Below are positions 21,254-32,948 of a stretch of DNA of 64,000 nt, one piece after another. The notes below the pieces were generated by a model that made no database searches, was not told where the DNA came from, and saw only the letters and a list, made by a program, of their open reading frames with translations. Numbering within the stretch: position 1 is the first letter of the stretch; each line of letters starts with the position of its first letter. A program made the position numbers and the translations under genes. Location of the stretch: assembly GCA_009192285.1 (NCBI GenBank), contig CM018605.1:582767-646766 (forward strand), written 5' to 3'. The stretch is from Morchella semilibera. Its lineage: Eukaryota; Ascomycota; Pezizomycetes; Pezizales; Morchellaceae.

Positions 21254-24200
21254 TTACCTGAGGAGTCGAATGATGGATCTTGATTTTGCAACATCCAACG
21301 CTGTTGACCCTTTCTTGGTTTTAACCAACCTATCGGCGCCCTTTTCGAGCAGGAGCTGGACGACTGGCAGGTGTCCATCTTGTGCCGCAATGTGTAGGGC
21401 TGTCCATCCATCATTTTCTTGAGTTGAGAAATCGGCACCCTTTTCGAGCAGTAGCTGGACGACTGGCAGGTGTCCATATTGTGCCGCAATGTGTAGGGCT
21501 GTCCATCCATCATTTCCCTGAGCCGAGAAATCGGCACCCTTTTCGAGCAGTAGCTGGACGACTGGCAGGTGTCCATTTTGTGCCGCAATGTGTAGGGCTG
21601 TCCCTCTATCGTCTTCCTGAGCCGAGAGATCGGCGCCCTTTTCGAGCAGGAGCTGGACGACTGGCAGGTGTCCATTTTGTGCCGCAAAGTGTAGGGCTGT
21701 CCCTCCATCATCTCCCTGAGCCGAGAGATCGGCGCTCTTTTCAAGCAGGAGCTGGACGACTGGCAGGTGTCCATTCAGTGCCGCAATGTGCAGGGCCGTC
21801 CGTCCGGAATCCGTCTGAGCCGATACATCGGCGCCCTTTTCAAGCAGGAGCTGGACGACTGGCAGGCGTCCATTTTTTGCTGCAACGTATAGGGCTGTCC
21901 GTCCATCATTTTCTTGAGTCGAGAGATCGGCGCCCTTTTCGATCAGTAGCTGGACGACTGGCAGGTGTCCTTTTCGTGCCGCAATGTGTAGGGCTGTCCA
22001 TCCATCATTTTCTTGAGTTGAGAAATCGGCACCCCCCTCAAGCAGTAGCTGGACGACTGGCAGGTGTCCTGCTTGTGCTGCAAAGTATAGGGCTGTCCAT
22101 CCATCATTCCTTCGAGCCGATACGTCGGCGCCCTTTTCAAGCAGTAACTGGACGACTGGCAGGTGTCCTTCCTGTGCTGCAGAGTGTAGGACCGCCAACC
22201 CACCACCCGCCTGAGCCGATACATAGGCGCCCTTTTCGATCAGTAGCTGGGCGACTGGCAGGTGTCCTCCTTGTGCTGCAGAGTGTAGAACTGTCCATCC
22301 ATCTTTCCTTCGAGCCGATACATCGGCGCCCTTTTCGATCAGTAGCTGGGCGACTTGCAGGTGTCCTCCTTGTGCTGCAGAGTGTAGAACTGTCCATCCA
22401 TCTTTCCTTCGAGCCGATACATCGGCGCCCTTTTCGAGCAGTAGCTGGACGACTGGCAGGTGTCCTTCCTGTGCTGCAGAGTGTAGGACTGTCCATCCAT
22501 CATTCTTTCGAGCCGATACACCGGCACCCTTTTCGAGCAGTAGCTGGACCACTTGGAGGTGTCCACTACCTGCTGCGATATGTAGGGCTTTCCATCCTTC
22601 CTGTTCTTGGATTGATAGTTCTCGTAAAACATGCTTGTTGATGCGGTTGACAAGGGTTTGCATAATCTTTAGGTCCCCACTATCTGCTGCATAGTGGAAG
22701 ACTGTCCATCCATACTTATCCTGATCTGAAACATCTGCGCCATTTTCGAGAAGTAGCCTGACGGTTTGTAGATGTCCATTTATTACCCCTTCCATTAGCG
22801 GTGTCCTTCCGTGACTTACTTCACGGGTTGAAGTTTTGGCGCCAATACTGAGTAGTAGCTGAGTGATAGCTACATTTTCATTAAATACTGCGAAATATAG
22901 AGGAGTACACCCTTCTTTGTCTGATTTAAGATAGCTTGCTCCGCGGTCGAGTAAGATCTTTACGGAGTCGTAGTGTCCGATGCGGCATGCTATACATAAA
23001 GCCTCCCAGTCTTCTAATTCCTCGTTGGTTTGTATCTCCCTGTGCGCCAAAAAACTGACAATATCTAGATAACCGCATATCTTCAAGAATGACAAAACAT
23101 TGCCGGTTGCCTTAAGAAACTTCATAAATACATCCGTAACTAGTTCATCACCCTCGAGACCTCCAACGTGGGAAGAAACATGCGGGACAGCATAGTGGAG
23201 GAAGGGGTGCGATTTGAGGTGTTCGGTGATATCCTCTTTTGTCTTTGGAGGGGATTCGAAAGGTTCGAATAACAGATACGTGATGCAGGCCACCGCCAAT
23301 TTAGACTCCGTATCGTCAGGAATGATATGATTGTTCAAGATATACTCCTGAACAGTATAATGAACAAATTTGATCGTTTTGTGACTCCTTGTCGATCATG
23401 ATAGACCAGCGCATACGTCTACAAGTGTTTCGTTTGCTGGGAGATCAAGCCTCTCTAATCGACGCTTTCCCGGTTCGAGGAGCACCGCAGTCCGGATTTC
23501 GTCAACTGTCATAGGGCGTCGAGCCTTTACAAGCCATGAAAGAGTATTGATCGCCAATGCTCTGCAGGAACTGGCTTGGCTATTGAGAGTTTTCATAGCT
23601 CTATTATAAGTAGGATTCAGGGGTCCATCGTCGGTTGAGCTTTTTTTGAGCTTTCTGAGCGCTTCCAGGATCTGATTTGCAGATGTCTGTTCGCAGATGT
23701 ACTTAACATGGAAGTGCACGAGCAGAAACCTAAGTACATCAAAGGTTTAATACACGAATTCTAAATTGCAACTTGTTTTTAGCTTTATATACGTACATTC
23801 CCTTAGCGCATTCTACAAGTTCGGAAATGATTTTTTGTCGACAATTTCCAAGCTCAACCAGCCGTTTTGCTCGAGGGTTCTCATTAATTTTATCCTCGAT
23901 ATATATAGTGATATCCTCCTCCTTGGCAAGAATCTCTAATTCTGTGGCGTTTTGTTTAAACGTGTCTTGGATATCTTCTGGGTAAGGCCGGCTTGTAACA
24001 AACACGTTGACTCCGTTCATTGACATGCGCTGAATTAGAGGAAGGATGTCTTTGCGCTGCTCCGACTGATCGCACTCGTCTAGTGCATCGAAAATGAGAA
24101 AGACACGACCAAAGGATTTGAAGATAACGAGAAGAATAGTAAACAGCTCTTCAGTTGTAGGCCTTTTATCTTTCGATTCTTTCTTTTCATATAGCTCCTC

Positions 24201-25316
24201 AAGATTTTTGAGGGGGCGTGGGAGTTGGCAGGCAAGTTGTCTCACTAGGCTGGAGAGGACATCGATAACCTTCTGTTGGTCTTGGTCTTTGTAATCGAAA
24301 TATATGTGGGCGACTACGTTGGCTGGCGTCGGGGATTCATCTTCGTTTTCGACATGTTCGATTATGGCAGAGCTGGGTCCGGCCCATGGGTTAGCAGGGT
24401 TTAGACTGTACGCACAAAAGGACTATATATACCTCAAAAACGTCTTTCCAGAACCAGCTATTATGAAAAATTATCAGTACCAGGAATCAATTTAATATTC
24501 TCCAATACTTACGAATGCCGTGTCCCCAAATAATTTTGGAATCTGGGTCGACGATCCATTGTTTAAACTCTGGGGTTTCCAGAAGCCATTTCCCGGTCCC
24601 TTTCCGCCTTCGAGAAGTGATATCGATGTGTTTTTTCCTAGTAGACCCCGAATAAACCCAATCAAGTATCTTTCTCCATCTCTCGGCTAACCATCCATTA
24701 CGTTAGATCGTAATTCACTCAAAATGTGTTTATAATCAGGGTTATAATACCTGAGGACGTTTCCATCATCTGTATCTTATCTTCGTGCATTTCCTGAGCT
24801 ATATGCTCAACATGTACCTCAACGTTTCTTGTAATGATTCTATGCTAAAAGTTAGCCCCTGCTTTGTTTAAACTTGAAGGGCAACTTTCATATTCTCGTT
24901 GGCCAGGCCAAGGTTAAATGTCCCCTTATACCTCTCAAGTTGAGCTAAGACGCTCGCAGTCTCTTTTTCGTCGAATGGTTGTTTGAGCCGCCCCATAGCC
25001 TTCCTATCTTTGATCCTTCCTTGAGCTTTGAAAGCTTTTCTTCAATTGCGAATTCCTTAATCAACTTGGAGCATTCCTTTAAATTATTATCAAGATTCTG
25101 GATAGCCCTGGATTGTTTATTCTCTTTGCCATATGTTTCCATTGTCTTAAGAATGTCCCCGAGGGATTTGAGCTCAGCCGCAAGCCTCCTGGTGTTCTTG
25201 GGCGCCTTTTTTACACCGTCGTAGTAATCATAAATTGCCAACAAGGCCTGGCTAGTTGCCTGCGCGGCTTGCACAATAGCGATAATACTCGCCGCAAAAG
25301 ATAAAGGTTCAGCCAT
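21254..25316 (-). CDS. NLR-type protein: helical N-terminus, NACHT NTPase, ankyrin repeats
   Basis: A fungal NOD-like receptor gene. The N-terminus (MAEPLSFAASIIAIVQAAQ...) is the helical domain common at the front of fungal NLR/NACHT proteins (PF17111-like). The middle carries GTGKWLL, a Walker A built across an intron (GIPGSGKTFL; codons in the 25-nt exon 24433-24457) and Walker B VFLIFDALDEC, then the winged-helix part (KGMFLLVHFHVKYICEQ). The C-terminus has about 18 ankyrin repeats, the last 13 nearly identical 33-34-residue units. Exons I can place: 24751-about 24849, 24513-24686, 24433-24457, 23797-24372, 21254-23729, plus the first from 25316. Such proteins act in non-self recognition and regulated cell death. 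Three frame discontinuities are apparent: around 24960-25010, around 24845-24900, and a compensating pair around 23372-23395 that creates a stop just before KTIKFVHYT. It is either decaying or affected by sequence error. Confidence 0.85.
21300..22640 (-). repeat. Near-identical ankyrin-repeat array (about 99-bp units)
   Basis: Inside the NLR coding sequence roughly thirteen consecutive units of about 99 bp repeat with high DNA identity. Each encodes a pattern like WTALHIAAQNGHLPVV followed by QLLLEKGAD. Differences concentrate at a few codons, mainly the tripeptide before the conserved GHL and the residues between GAD and the next W. The antisense strand stays open through the array for 419 codons, which is a by-product of the repeat. 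Confidence 0.92.
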
Positions 25317-25970
25317 GGTGCGTCGTATACGGTAACAAAAATAAATAGAAGGGGACCAAGTCGAAGTTGGGGAGGGTAGAGAATAGCTGGGGAAATTGAA
25401 TGCGGGGGTGGCCCATTTTTAACAGCCTCTCTTATGGGTGTAAATACATGTACCTATCCCAGCCTTACCTCTCTGCAGTGCCGCAAAATCCCATCTTGGA
25501 TTGGTTGAGCCTCGGCCAGATCAGCTCGAACAAAAGGTCACACAAAATTTGGGTTGGTTCATAGGCATCACTCTTATCGATTCGTAGTCGTTGTTAGATA
25601 TATGGATCAATCGCTTTGACCAATAGCTACACGTACAGCGACAGGTGATAAGTGTGATAAGTGATGGAACGCCCTGAGTACTCTACAAACACCAACATTT
25701 GTGATGTTTGTACTCTCAAGGCGTTCCATCACTTATTACCTATCGCTGTACATATATACACAGTCAATGAGGGACCAACCTAGCTGAAACAGATCTAGAC
25801 GGGTACCATACATATCGTGATTAAAGCGGAACGTTCAATACCGCATAGCCACGGGTTAATATGAGAGGGATTTTTCTCAAGCATAAAAGAAGCAATCTAA
25901 ACCCCAGCGCGATGCGAATCTCGGACTCATGGGTCTTTATAATTATCGGCGACTGTATATGACACATTCT
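25317..25970. other. Intergenic stretch with fold-back element
   Basis: Region between the 5' end of the NLR gene and the 3' end of DIS3. It contains the fold-back at 25633-25751 and one TACATGTA at 25445-25452. No gene seen. Confidence 0.6.
25633..25751. repeat. MITE-like fold-back, GTACAGCG ends
   Basis: A 119-bp near-palindrome. The arms begin gtacagcga and include gtgatggaacgcc-like sequence, inverted at 25703-25751; the left arm has a duplicated gtgataagt, making it 9 bp longer. It belongs with the fold-back at 20536-20623. Transcribed, it would form a long hairpin. It lies 317 bp from the NLR start codon. Confidence 0.8.
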
Positions 25971-28900
25971 TTATTTTCCTCCTACCTTGACCAACGTCAA
26001 TTTTATCTTCCTCTTCCCCGTTTTCTCCTCTTTATCATCTGTTACTTCCACTACAACCTTATCAAACAGCCCTACACTCCATTTCTCACTACCTTCTCCA
26101 ATAGTCAATACGTAGGCCTCCGCATCAAATTCAGTCTCTGGCTCTATTCCTCCCTGCGACAAATCCCGTGTCCTGATCATCCCTTCAATACCAAACCTGG
26201 GTACAAATACCACAAAACCGTTAGAGAAGATTTTCATGATAAATCCTTCCTCTTTAGCGACACGACCTTTGAGCGCCTGTCCCACGTAGTACTCTACAGA
26301 TGCGCGTCCTGCGAATTGTGCGTTCCGGTGACGGACATTGATATTCTTGCAGATGGCTTCAAGCTTCGCTTTACTGTGGAGAGAATTGTCGAGTTGTTCA
26401 TAAGCTATCGCAGCGGCAAGTTGACGGTGCGCTACTACATCTGCGTAGCGTCGGATGGGAGATGTAAAGTGGGTATAGATTTCAGAAGCTAATCCGTAAT
26501 GCTTGAATTCTGGGTACGCTTGAGTCCCAGAACAGAAATACTCTGCAGAAAGCATACACCTTGTCGCGAGGATACGGACAAGGGTGTTAAAGAATGGCTC
26601 TTTGAGGTCGACACATTCATCAAGTGAGTCCGCAACCGCCTTTGAAGAATCAACGCGGAGGCTGAGCCCTTTTCGGACTCGGAGCTGAGTTTGCAGCTCC
26701 TCAAAGTTTGTCGCTGGAGGGGCGCCGTGGCGTCGTAGCATGGCTGTCTGGGGAAATGCCTCGTAGATTTTGCTCGCAACACTAGTATTGGCGAGCAACA
26801 TGAACTCTTCAACTAGGGAGTTCGTCTCTAGCAATTTCTTGGTCTTTACATCGATGGGGTCGCTCGTCTCGCTCTCGGCTTCGACCTTAACTTCGGGACT
26901 TGCAAGATTCAGTGCGCCAGCGTCCATACGCTTTTGCCTAAGCTTCTTTGAGAGTCTAAGGAGTGCCCTCATTCCGTTGGTAAGCTCATCTTGCTGTGAT
27001 TCATCATCGATTCGTAACTGCGCATGCTCATAACTGAACGCCTCTCGCGACTTGATAACTGATTTCGTAAAATTGACAGATAGGATCTCAGCATCTGGTG
27101 TCATTTCCCAAATTGTTGAAAATGCGTAACGTTCCACATATGGTTTTAGAGAACATAAGTCTGTTCCAAGCAACATGGGTAACATGTCAATACGTTTATC
27201 GACCAGATAAACTGTGGTTCCTCTAGCTGTAGCTTCGTCATCCATTGGGTTGTTGGGCTTAACAAAATGTGTGACATCGGCGATATGCACACCGACCTCA
27301 TAGTTTCCATTTGAAAGTAGTTTAGCGTGGAGGGCGTCGTCAATATCTTGACAACCGGGAGGATCGATACTGCATACAAGTAGACCCCTATAATCCTCTC
27401 TCCCAACCCAACCGGGGTGTTTAGGATCCTGAGGAACCTTCCAGTCATGGCCTTCCTTGGGGAGGCAGTCTAGGACCGCCTTCGGGAAAGGTCTATATTG
27501 AACATCGTATTCGAGTAACAACGCTTCGGTTTCTGCCTCTTTTGTCTCAAGTTCACCAAGTGAACGGACAAAGTGACCGACAGGGTACCGCGATGTTCTA
27601 TCCCATGAATCTATTGCCACAACAATTCTCTTACCCAGAAGCTCGGATGCTTGGCGAGTCCGGATTCTGATTTTAGGAATACGTTTATCCATAGGTATTA
27701 AGAATACAGTTTGCTGACTGCGGCCGCGAGAGGCAGAGGCGGAGGAAGGGTCAACATGGCCAACGTAGCTATCAGAATAAATGTCAATAAATGGTGCTTT
27801 AATACGGTTTGAATAGAGACACCCACTATCTCCAATTCCTCTTCGCGATACCCACAACCTTTGCTGTAGGCTGTGGCTTTCCTTCAACACTCCCCCCAAG
27901 TGTCTTCTTGGCCTCTTCAGTCAGTGCTTTCCTCTCCTGTTCCGTCTCGATTGCTTCTGGTGCATCTACGTCAGGGTTGTCATTTTTTGTCAGTGTTTCC
28001 TCCTCAACGATTTTGGTGCTTTGCTGCTTCCACTGTTCCTTTGGTAGGATCTCTACAACAACAACATCACCCGATACACTTCGGTTTATGTTCTCTCTGC
28101 CTAAAATGAGCAAGGCCTTATCAAAGGCAGGTACGTGAACGCTTCCCTCAAGGAAGTTGTATGTCGATACATTAAAAACTCCTTGGTGCAACGTTCCCGC
28201 TTTAACACCAGTTTGCATTTTAGACATTGTAAAGTATTCAGGGTATAGCATTTCCGCCTTAGAAGCCTTGGCTTGGGCGTCTTCTGCAGCCGCAGAAATC
28301 ATATCGAGGAGCTCATCGGCGTTCTTAAGGCCTCGAACATAGTCTCTTACTGCACAAAGTTAACCTCTAAACTGGACACATACGCCACCAGATCAAATCG
28401 ACATACTAGAGGCGCACTCAATTCCCTCCGCCTTCGCCTTTGCCAGATTCCCTTTATCATCGCTCACCATAATGATTTCCGGGCATTTACTCTTCGTCCC
28501 TGACACTGCATCCATTAAATGCTCTTTATACCACACACAAGCCCTTCTCACAGCACGATCATTGCGGTCGTTGATTGTCTCGCCTTCCAACCGCTTCACG
28601 AAGGTCTCCAATCGGAAGTCATTATGAAAGACGTAGAATCGCTTCTCCTGTGAACTGACTAGGGAGCGTAGCCGGTTATACAAAGGCAGCGACCGATTCC
28701 TGAGCTCGTCGAGAACAGTTTGGAGCACAATTACATCGTAGAAAGCGCTTTTGTGCTCTACGACGTCCATACAGTAGAGGAATATGTTGGTGTCGGGAAC
28801 GATATAGTGACCTTTCGTGAATATATTGTTTGCAGCAGGCGTGGCCGAGAGGACAAATGGCCTAACACGGCCATTGGAGTCGGTAGGCGCACCGGCGCTG

Positions 28901-29058
28901 CACGGAAAACAGAGCTGTGAGGAACAAGGTATGTCCTGCCTGAGATAGAGCTCACGAACGACCTTTGTGCATTTGCCCTTACTTGATCTAAGGAAGATCT
29001 TTGAAGAGATATTAGATGTATTTGCCGAATCAGCGGATGATCTCTTTAGGGACGTCAT
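25971..29058 (-). CDS. DIS3: Exosome catalytic subunit DIS3/RRP44
   Basis: Three exons (28407-29058, 27827-28349, 25971-27768) total 2973 nt, 990 residues, normal for the family, with no frame problem. Dis3 is the 3'-5' exoribonuclease and endonuclease of the RNA exosome. In order: CR3 motif with three Cys ([18 protein letters not shown]), PIN domain ([14 protein letters not shown] with a catalytic Asp; MVSDDKGN), cold-shock domains ([18 protein letters not shown]), RNB catalytic centre ([13 protein letters not shown], with the Mg-binding Asp residues), [16 protein letters not shown], and a C-terminal S1 domain ([19 protein letters not shown]). I chose the ATG at 29058 ([11 protein letters not shown]) rather than an in-frame ATG further upstream because homologues start in this way. 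It is divergent from UTP12, 248 bp apart. Confidence 0.96.
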
Positions 29059-29306
29059 TGCGTTGTGGTGGGTGAGGATGTGTGGTAGATTATTTTGCTC
29101 GGACGAGCCGTTCAAATCACGCTAAAGGTGGGATGTGGCTGTGTGGCTTATATGTAGTTAAGAGCCGCACAATTAAAGTGGCGCAACGACGGGGATCTTG
29201 CGCCAACCTGCATAAAAAAAAAGTTCGTAAATCGTTGCGTGCAAGAAATAGATAGCTTCGATTTCCAGCTGCTTGGGTTCTTTTCCTTCAACGCAGTCTT
29301 CACAAG
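29059..29306. promoter_or_regulatory. Shared divergent promoter of DIS3 and UTP12
   Basis: Only 248 bp separate the start codons of DIS3 (minus) and UTP12 (plus), so the two RNA-processing genes must share a bidirectional promoter. It contains ttgcgcc/ggcgcaa-like sequence near 29170-29205 and an A run at 29214-29222. I found no clear PAC or RRPE element. Confidence 0.75.
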
Positions 29307-32258
29307 ATGGTCAAGTCATATCTGTGCGCACGCCTTCGCTGACCCCAATTGCTCTTCTTGCTCCACTAACATCGTATTCTGCAATACAGGCGATTCGAGC
29401 ATCTCCGAACCTTCGGTGTTGTCGCTTCAGGCACTGCGAATGCCATATGGACCCCCGAGAGCAATTCCGCCTCGCGCACCAATGCCGGGCGTGCCGTTGT
29501 CCCGGCAAATGAAGAAGTTCTCACCTGGGATATCAAGAAGGGTGAGCTCATCTCCCGGTGGAGAGACCCTAAATGCAAATCCGAAGTTTCGGCCATCATC
29601 CAGTCTCAAACCGACAAAGACATCTTCGCGGTTGGCTACAACGATGGATCAATTCGACTGTGGGACACCAAGACCTCTACTGTAATAATTAGCTTCAATG
29701 GGCATCGTTCGGCGGTCTCGACGCTGTGCTTCGACTACTCTGGAACCCGTCTTGCGAGCGGTAGTAAGGACGCCAACATCATCGTATGGGATCTGATCTC
29801 TGAAGTTGGGCTCTACAGGCTACGGGGGCACAAGGACCAGATCACAAAGGTTGTGTTCCTACGTGGTCCCAGGATTGAGGACGGCGCAATGGATGTAAAT
29901 GATGCGGGCTGGCTTGTTAGCACTGGCAAAGACACACTAATAAAACTCTGGGACCTCTCAGCCCAGCACTGCATGGAAACCCACGTTGCCCACCACGGGG
30001 AGTGCTGGACAATGGCAGTTTCTCCTGACGAGCGGGGTTGTATAACAGCAGGAAACGACGGGGAACTAAAGGTATGGGGAATTGACACATCCAGCCTTGC
30101 ATCACGAGCGAAGAGCGGCACAGACTGCCTGATACCTCGTGGGACTCTATATAGATCAACTAAGGACCGCGCCACAATGGTGATCTTCCACCCCACCTCA
30201 AACTTCGTAGCAAGCCACGGCTCCGATAAGAATGTTGAAATCTGGCGGATAAGAACTGAAGACGAAGTCAAAAAGGCCCTGAAGCGCAAGAGAAAGCGGA
30301 AGGAAGAAAAAGCGGCGAAGGGCGCAAAGCCCAAGCCCGAAGAACCAACAGAAGAAGAGCCCGAATCATTAGCAACTGCCCAAGTTGGCGATGTCTTCGT
30401 CTCCTATGTCACACTTCGAACCGGCGGCAAAGTCCGCTCAGTAGACTGGGCTACACGGGGAGGAAGCAAGGCATCCGAGGCGGTAAAGCTCCTTGTAGCC
30501 TGCACAAACAACACTCTCGAATTCTACGACATTCCCAAGCCCTCCCGCAAGGAAGGCAAGAAGGAAGCCGCAGAAGTGCCAGAGTACAACAAAGTCTACA
30601 CCGTCGAGCTACCCGGCCATAGGACCGACATCCGTGCCTTGTCTCTCAGCTCCGACGACCGAATGCTTGCATCCGCATCCAGCGGCTCTCTCAAAATCTG
30701 GAATGTCAAGACCTCTACCTGCATCCGGACCTTTGAGTGCGGCTATGCCCTCTGCTGTTCATTTCTCCCTGGTGACAAGATTGTAGTAGTAGGCACAAAG
30801 TCTGGCGAGCTAGAGCTCTTCGATGTTGCCTCTTCTAGCACCATAGAAACAGTCGCGGCACATGAGGGCGAAATCTGGTCTCTGCAAGTCCATCCAGACG
30901 GAAAGTCCCTCGTCACCGGTTCCGCAGACAAGAACGTCAAGTTCTGGAACTTTGAGATCGTACAGGAGGAGATCCCCGGCACAAAGCGCACAACACCGCG
31001 CCTGAGGCTGGCCCACACCCGTACTCTCAAGGTCACCGATGACATTCTCTCTGTGCGCTACTCTCCAAATGCCAAACTCCTGGCCATTGCGCTGCTGGAT
31101 AATACCGTGAAGGTATTTTTCGCAGACACCTTGAAGCACCTGCTCAATCTTTACGGCCACAAGCTACCCGTTCTGTCAATGGACATTTCTTCAGACTCCA
31201 AGCTCATTTCAACATGTTCCGCCGATAAGAATGTCAAAATCTGGGGCCTTGACTTTGGGGACTGTCACAAGAGCTTCTTCGCCCACCAGGACTCGGTCAT
31301 GCAGGTGGCCTTTGAGCGCAACTCGCATAACTTTTTCTCCGCCGGCAAAGATAGGCTCATCAAATACTGGGATGGCGACAAGTTCGAAAACATCATGAAG
31401 ATGGACGGCCACTTTGGCGAAGTATGGGCACTCGCAGTCGGCAAGGTCAGCGAAATCATCGTCTCCGCTAGCCACGACAAGAGCATCCGAGTCTGGGAGC
31501 AAGGCGATGACGAGGTATGCACTTTCCCTCTTCACCCAACCCCATTTTCACTAACATTGCCTTAGATATTCCTAGAAGAAGAGCGCGAAAAGGAGTTGGA
31601 AGAACTCTACGAATCCACGCTGACCACCTCCCTCGAAGCTGAAGGCGACGCTGACGGCGAGACCGCCGCCGCTGGAAAACAAACCATCGAAACCCTCATG
31701 GCTGGCGAGCGTCTCATGGAAGCTCTCGACGCCGGGATCGCCGACCTCGCTCTACTGCGCGAATACGAGCAGGCCAAAGCCACCCGACCCAACCTCGCCC
31801 CCCCCGCGCGAAACCCCGTCTTCGTGGCACTAGGCAACATCTCCGCCGAAAAGCACGTCCTGACCACAGCACAGCGCATCAAGGCCTCCCACCTGCAAGA
31901 TGCCCTTCTTGTGCTGCCGTTCGAGAAGGTTGTGTCGTTCCTCACATTCCTCGGCATCTGGGCGCAGAAGGAGTGGCACATCTCGCTCACATGCCGGATC
32001 CTCTTCTTCCTGCTCAAGACGCACCACAAGCAGATTGTGGCGTCAAAGACGATGCGGACGATGCTGGACGGTGTAAGGTCCAACCTGAGGGCTGCGCTGA
32101 GGCACCAGAAGGATGAGATGGGCTTCAACCTAGCTGCGGTCAGATTTGTCAAGAGTGGGGTTGATCAGAGAGGGGTGAGCGAATTTGTGGACGAGGAGGC
32201 ATTTAGGGCACAGGAGGAGAAGACGACGAAGAAGAGAGGCTTTGCGACTTTGGCTTAG
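29307..32258 (+). CDS. UTP12: U3 snoRNP protein UTP12 (DIP2), WD40 + Utp12 domain
   Basis: Three exons (29307-29323, 29390-31514, 31566-32258) total 2835 nt, 944 residues, as in yeast Utp12. It belongs to the UTP-B subcomplex of the SSU processome and acts in 18S rRNA maturation in the nucleolus. Two tandem WD40 propellers are visible through repeated GH...D..WD motifs (DIFAVGYNDGSIRLWD, GTRLASGSKDANIIVWDL, DSKLISTCSADKNVKIWGLD, SHDKSIRVWEQGDDE). The C-terminal Utp12 domain includes ASHLQDALLVLPFEKVVSFL and FLLKTHHKQIVASKTM. A Lys-rich insert (KRKRKRKEEKAAKGAKPK) sits between propellers. The first exon is only 17 nt (MVKSYL), spliced by GTGCGC...ATACAG; without it the conserved start would be missed. 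No frame damage. Confidence 0.95.
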
Positions 32259-32948
32259 AAGCTGTTTGATTAATTGTAAAATAAAAAAAGTTGTGGGTTG
32301 CTTTTGTTCATAGTCATGTATTTGAGAATCCAAATTATATACATCCTAAACGCGTCAATAATGGAAGTGTGTCGAACGGAAGTGAGTGTGTGAACGTGAA
32401 CGTAGTAGGTGTGAGGCGGAGGGAAGGCTGCACCGACACACGGCAGTACAGCAGCCACAGAACGAGTGAGAGTTCATGATGAAACACCACCGAAATCGCC
32501 ACATGAAAAGATACTCCCATGCATGTGCTCCAGCAATTGATGCCAGGACAAAATATTCAGTTTAGATATATTCTTGATACGAATGTATCGATTCCAAAAT
32601 GATATCTCCAGTTCTAACTCAACACTTTTCGGACAGAAAAAAAGAAAGAAAAAAACAGGATTTATCCTCCCGTAGCTAGCTGGACAGTGGATGAACACTG
32701 TGTACCACCACCCTTAAAAACGCCGTTATGTACCTTGTTGAAGTAGTACATGTTTTTTTTATCCAAAGAAATAATCCAAATCCACCCAAACGAAGAGAGA
32801 GAGAGAAAATACTATAGCACATCGGTAAGATTGTCAATATAAAAGAAAGAAAGGAAAAAGTAATAAAAAAGGGAAAGTATTTGTGAGCTAGGCGACTATC
32901 GACCATTTCGCAAAACCTACAGGACATTGCTGTTAGTAACCCGAACCT
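32259..32948. other. Convergent 3' intergenic stretch
   Basis: AT-rich region between the 3' ends of UTP12 and FOL2, presumably both 3' UTRs. No gene or clear repeat was found. Confidence 0.6.

Noticed and set aside
21382-22641. A 419-codon plus-strand open frame over the ankyrin array
   Set aside because: It is the antisense of near-identical repeats; openness is inherited from the repeat unit, and the protein has no known signature.
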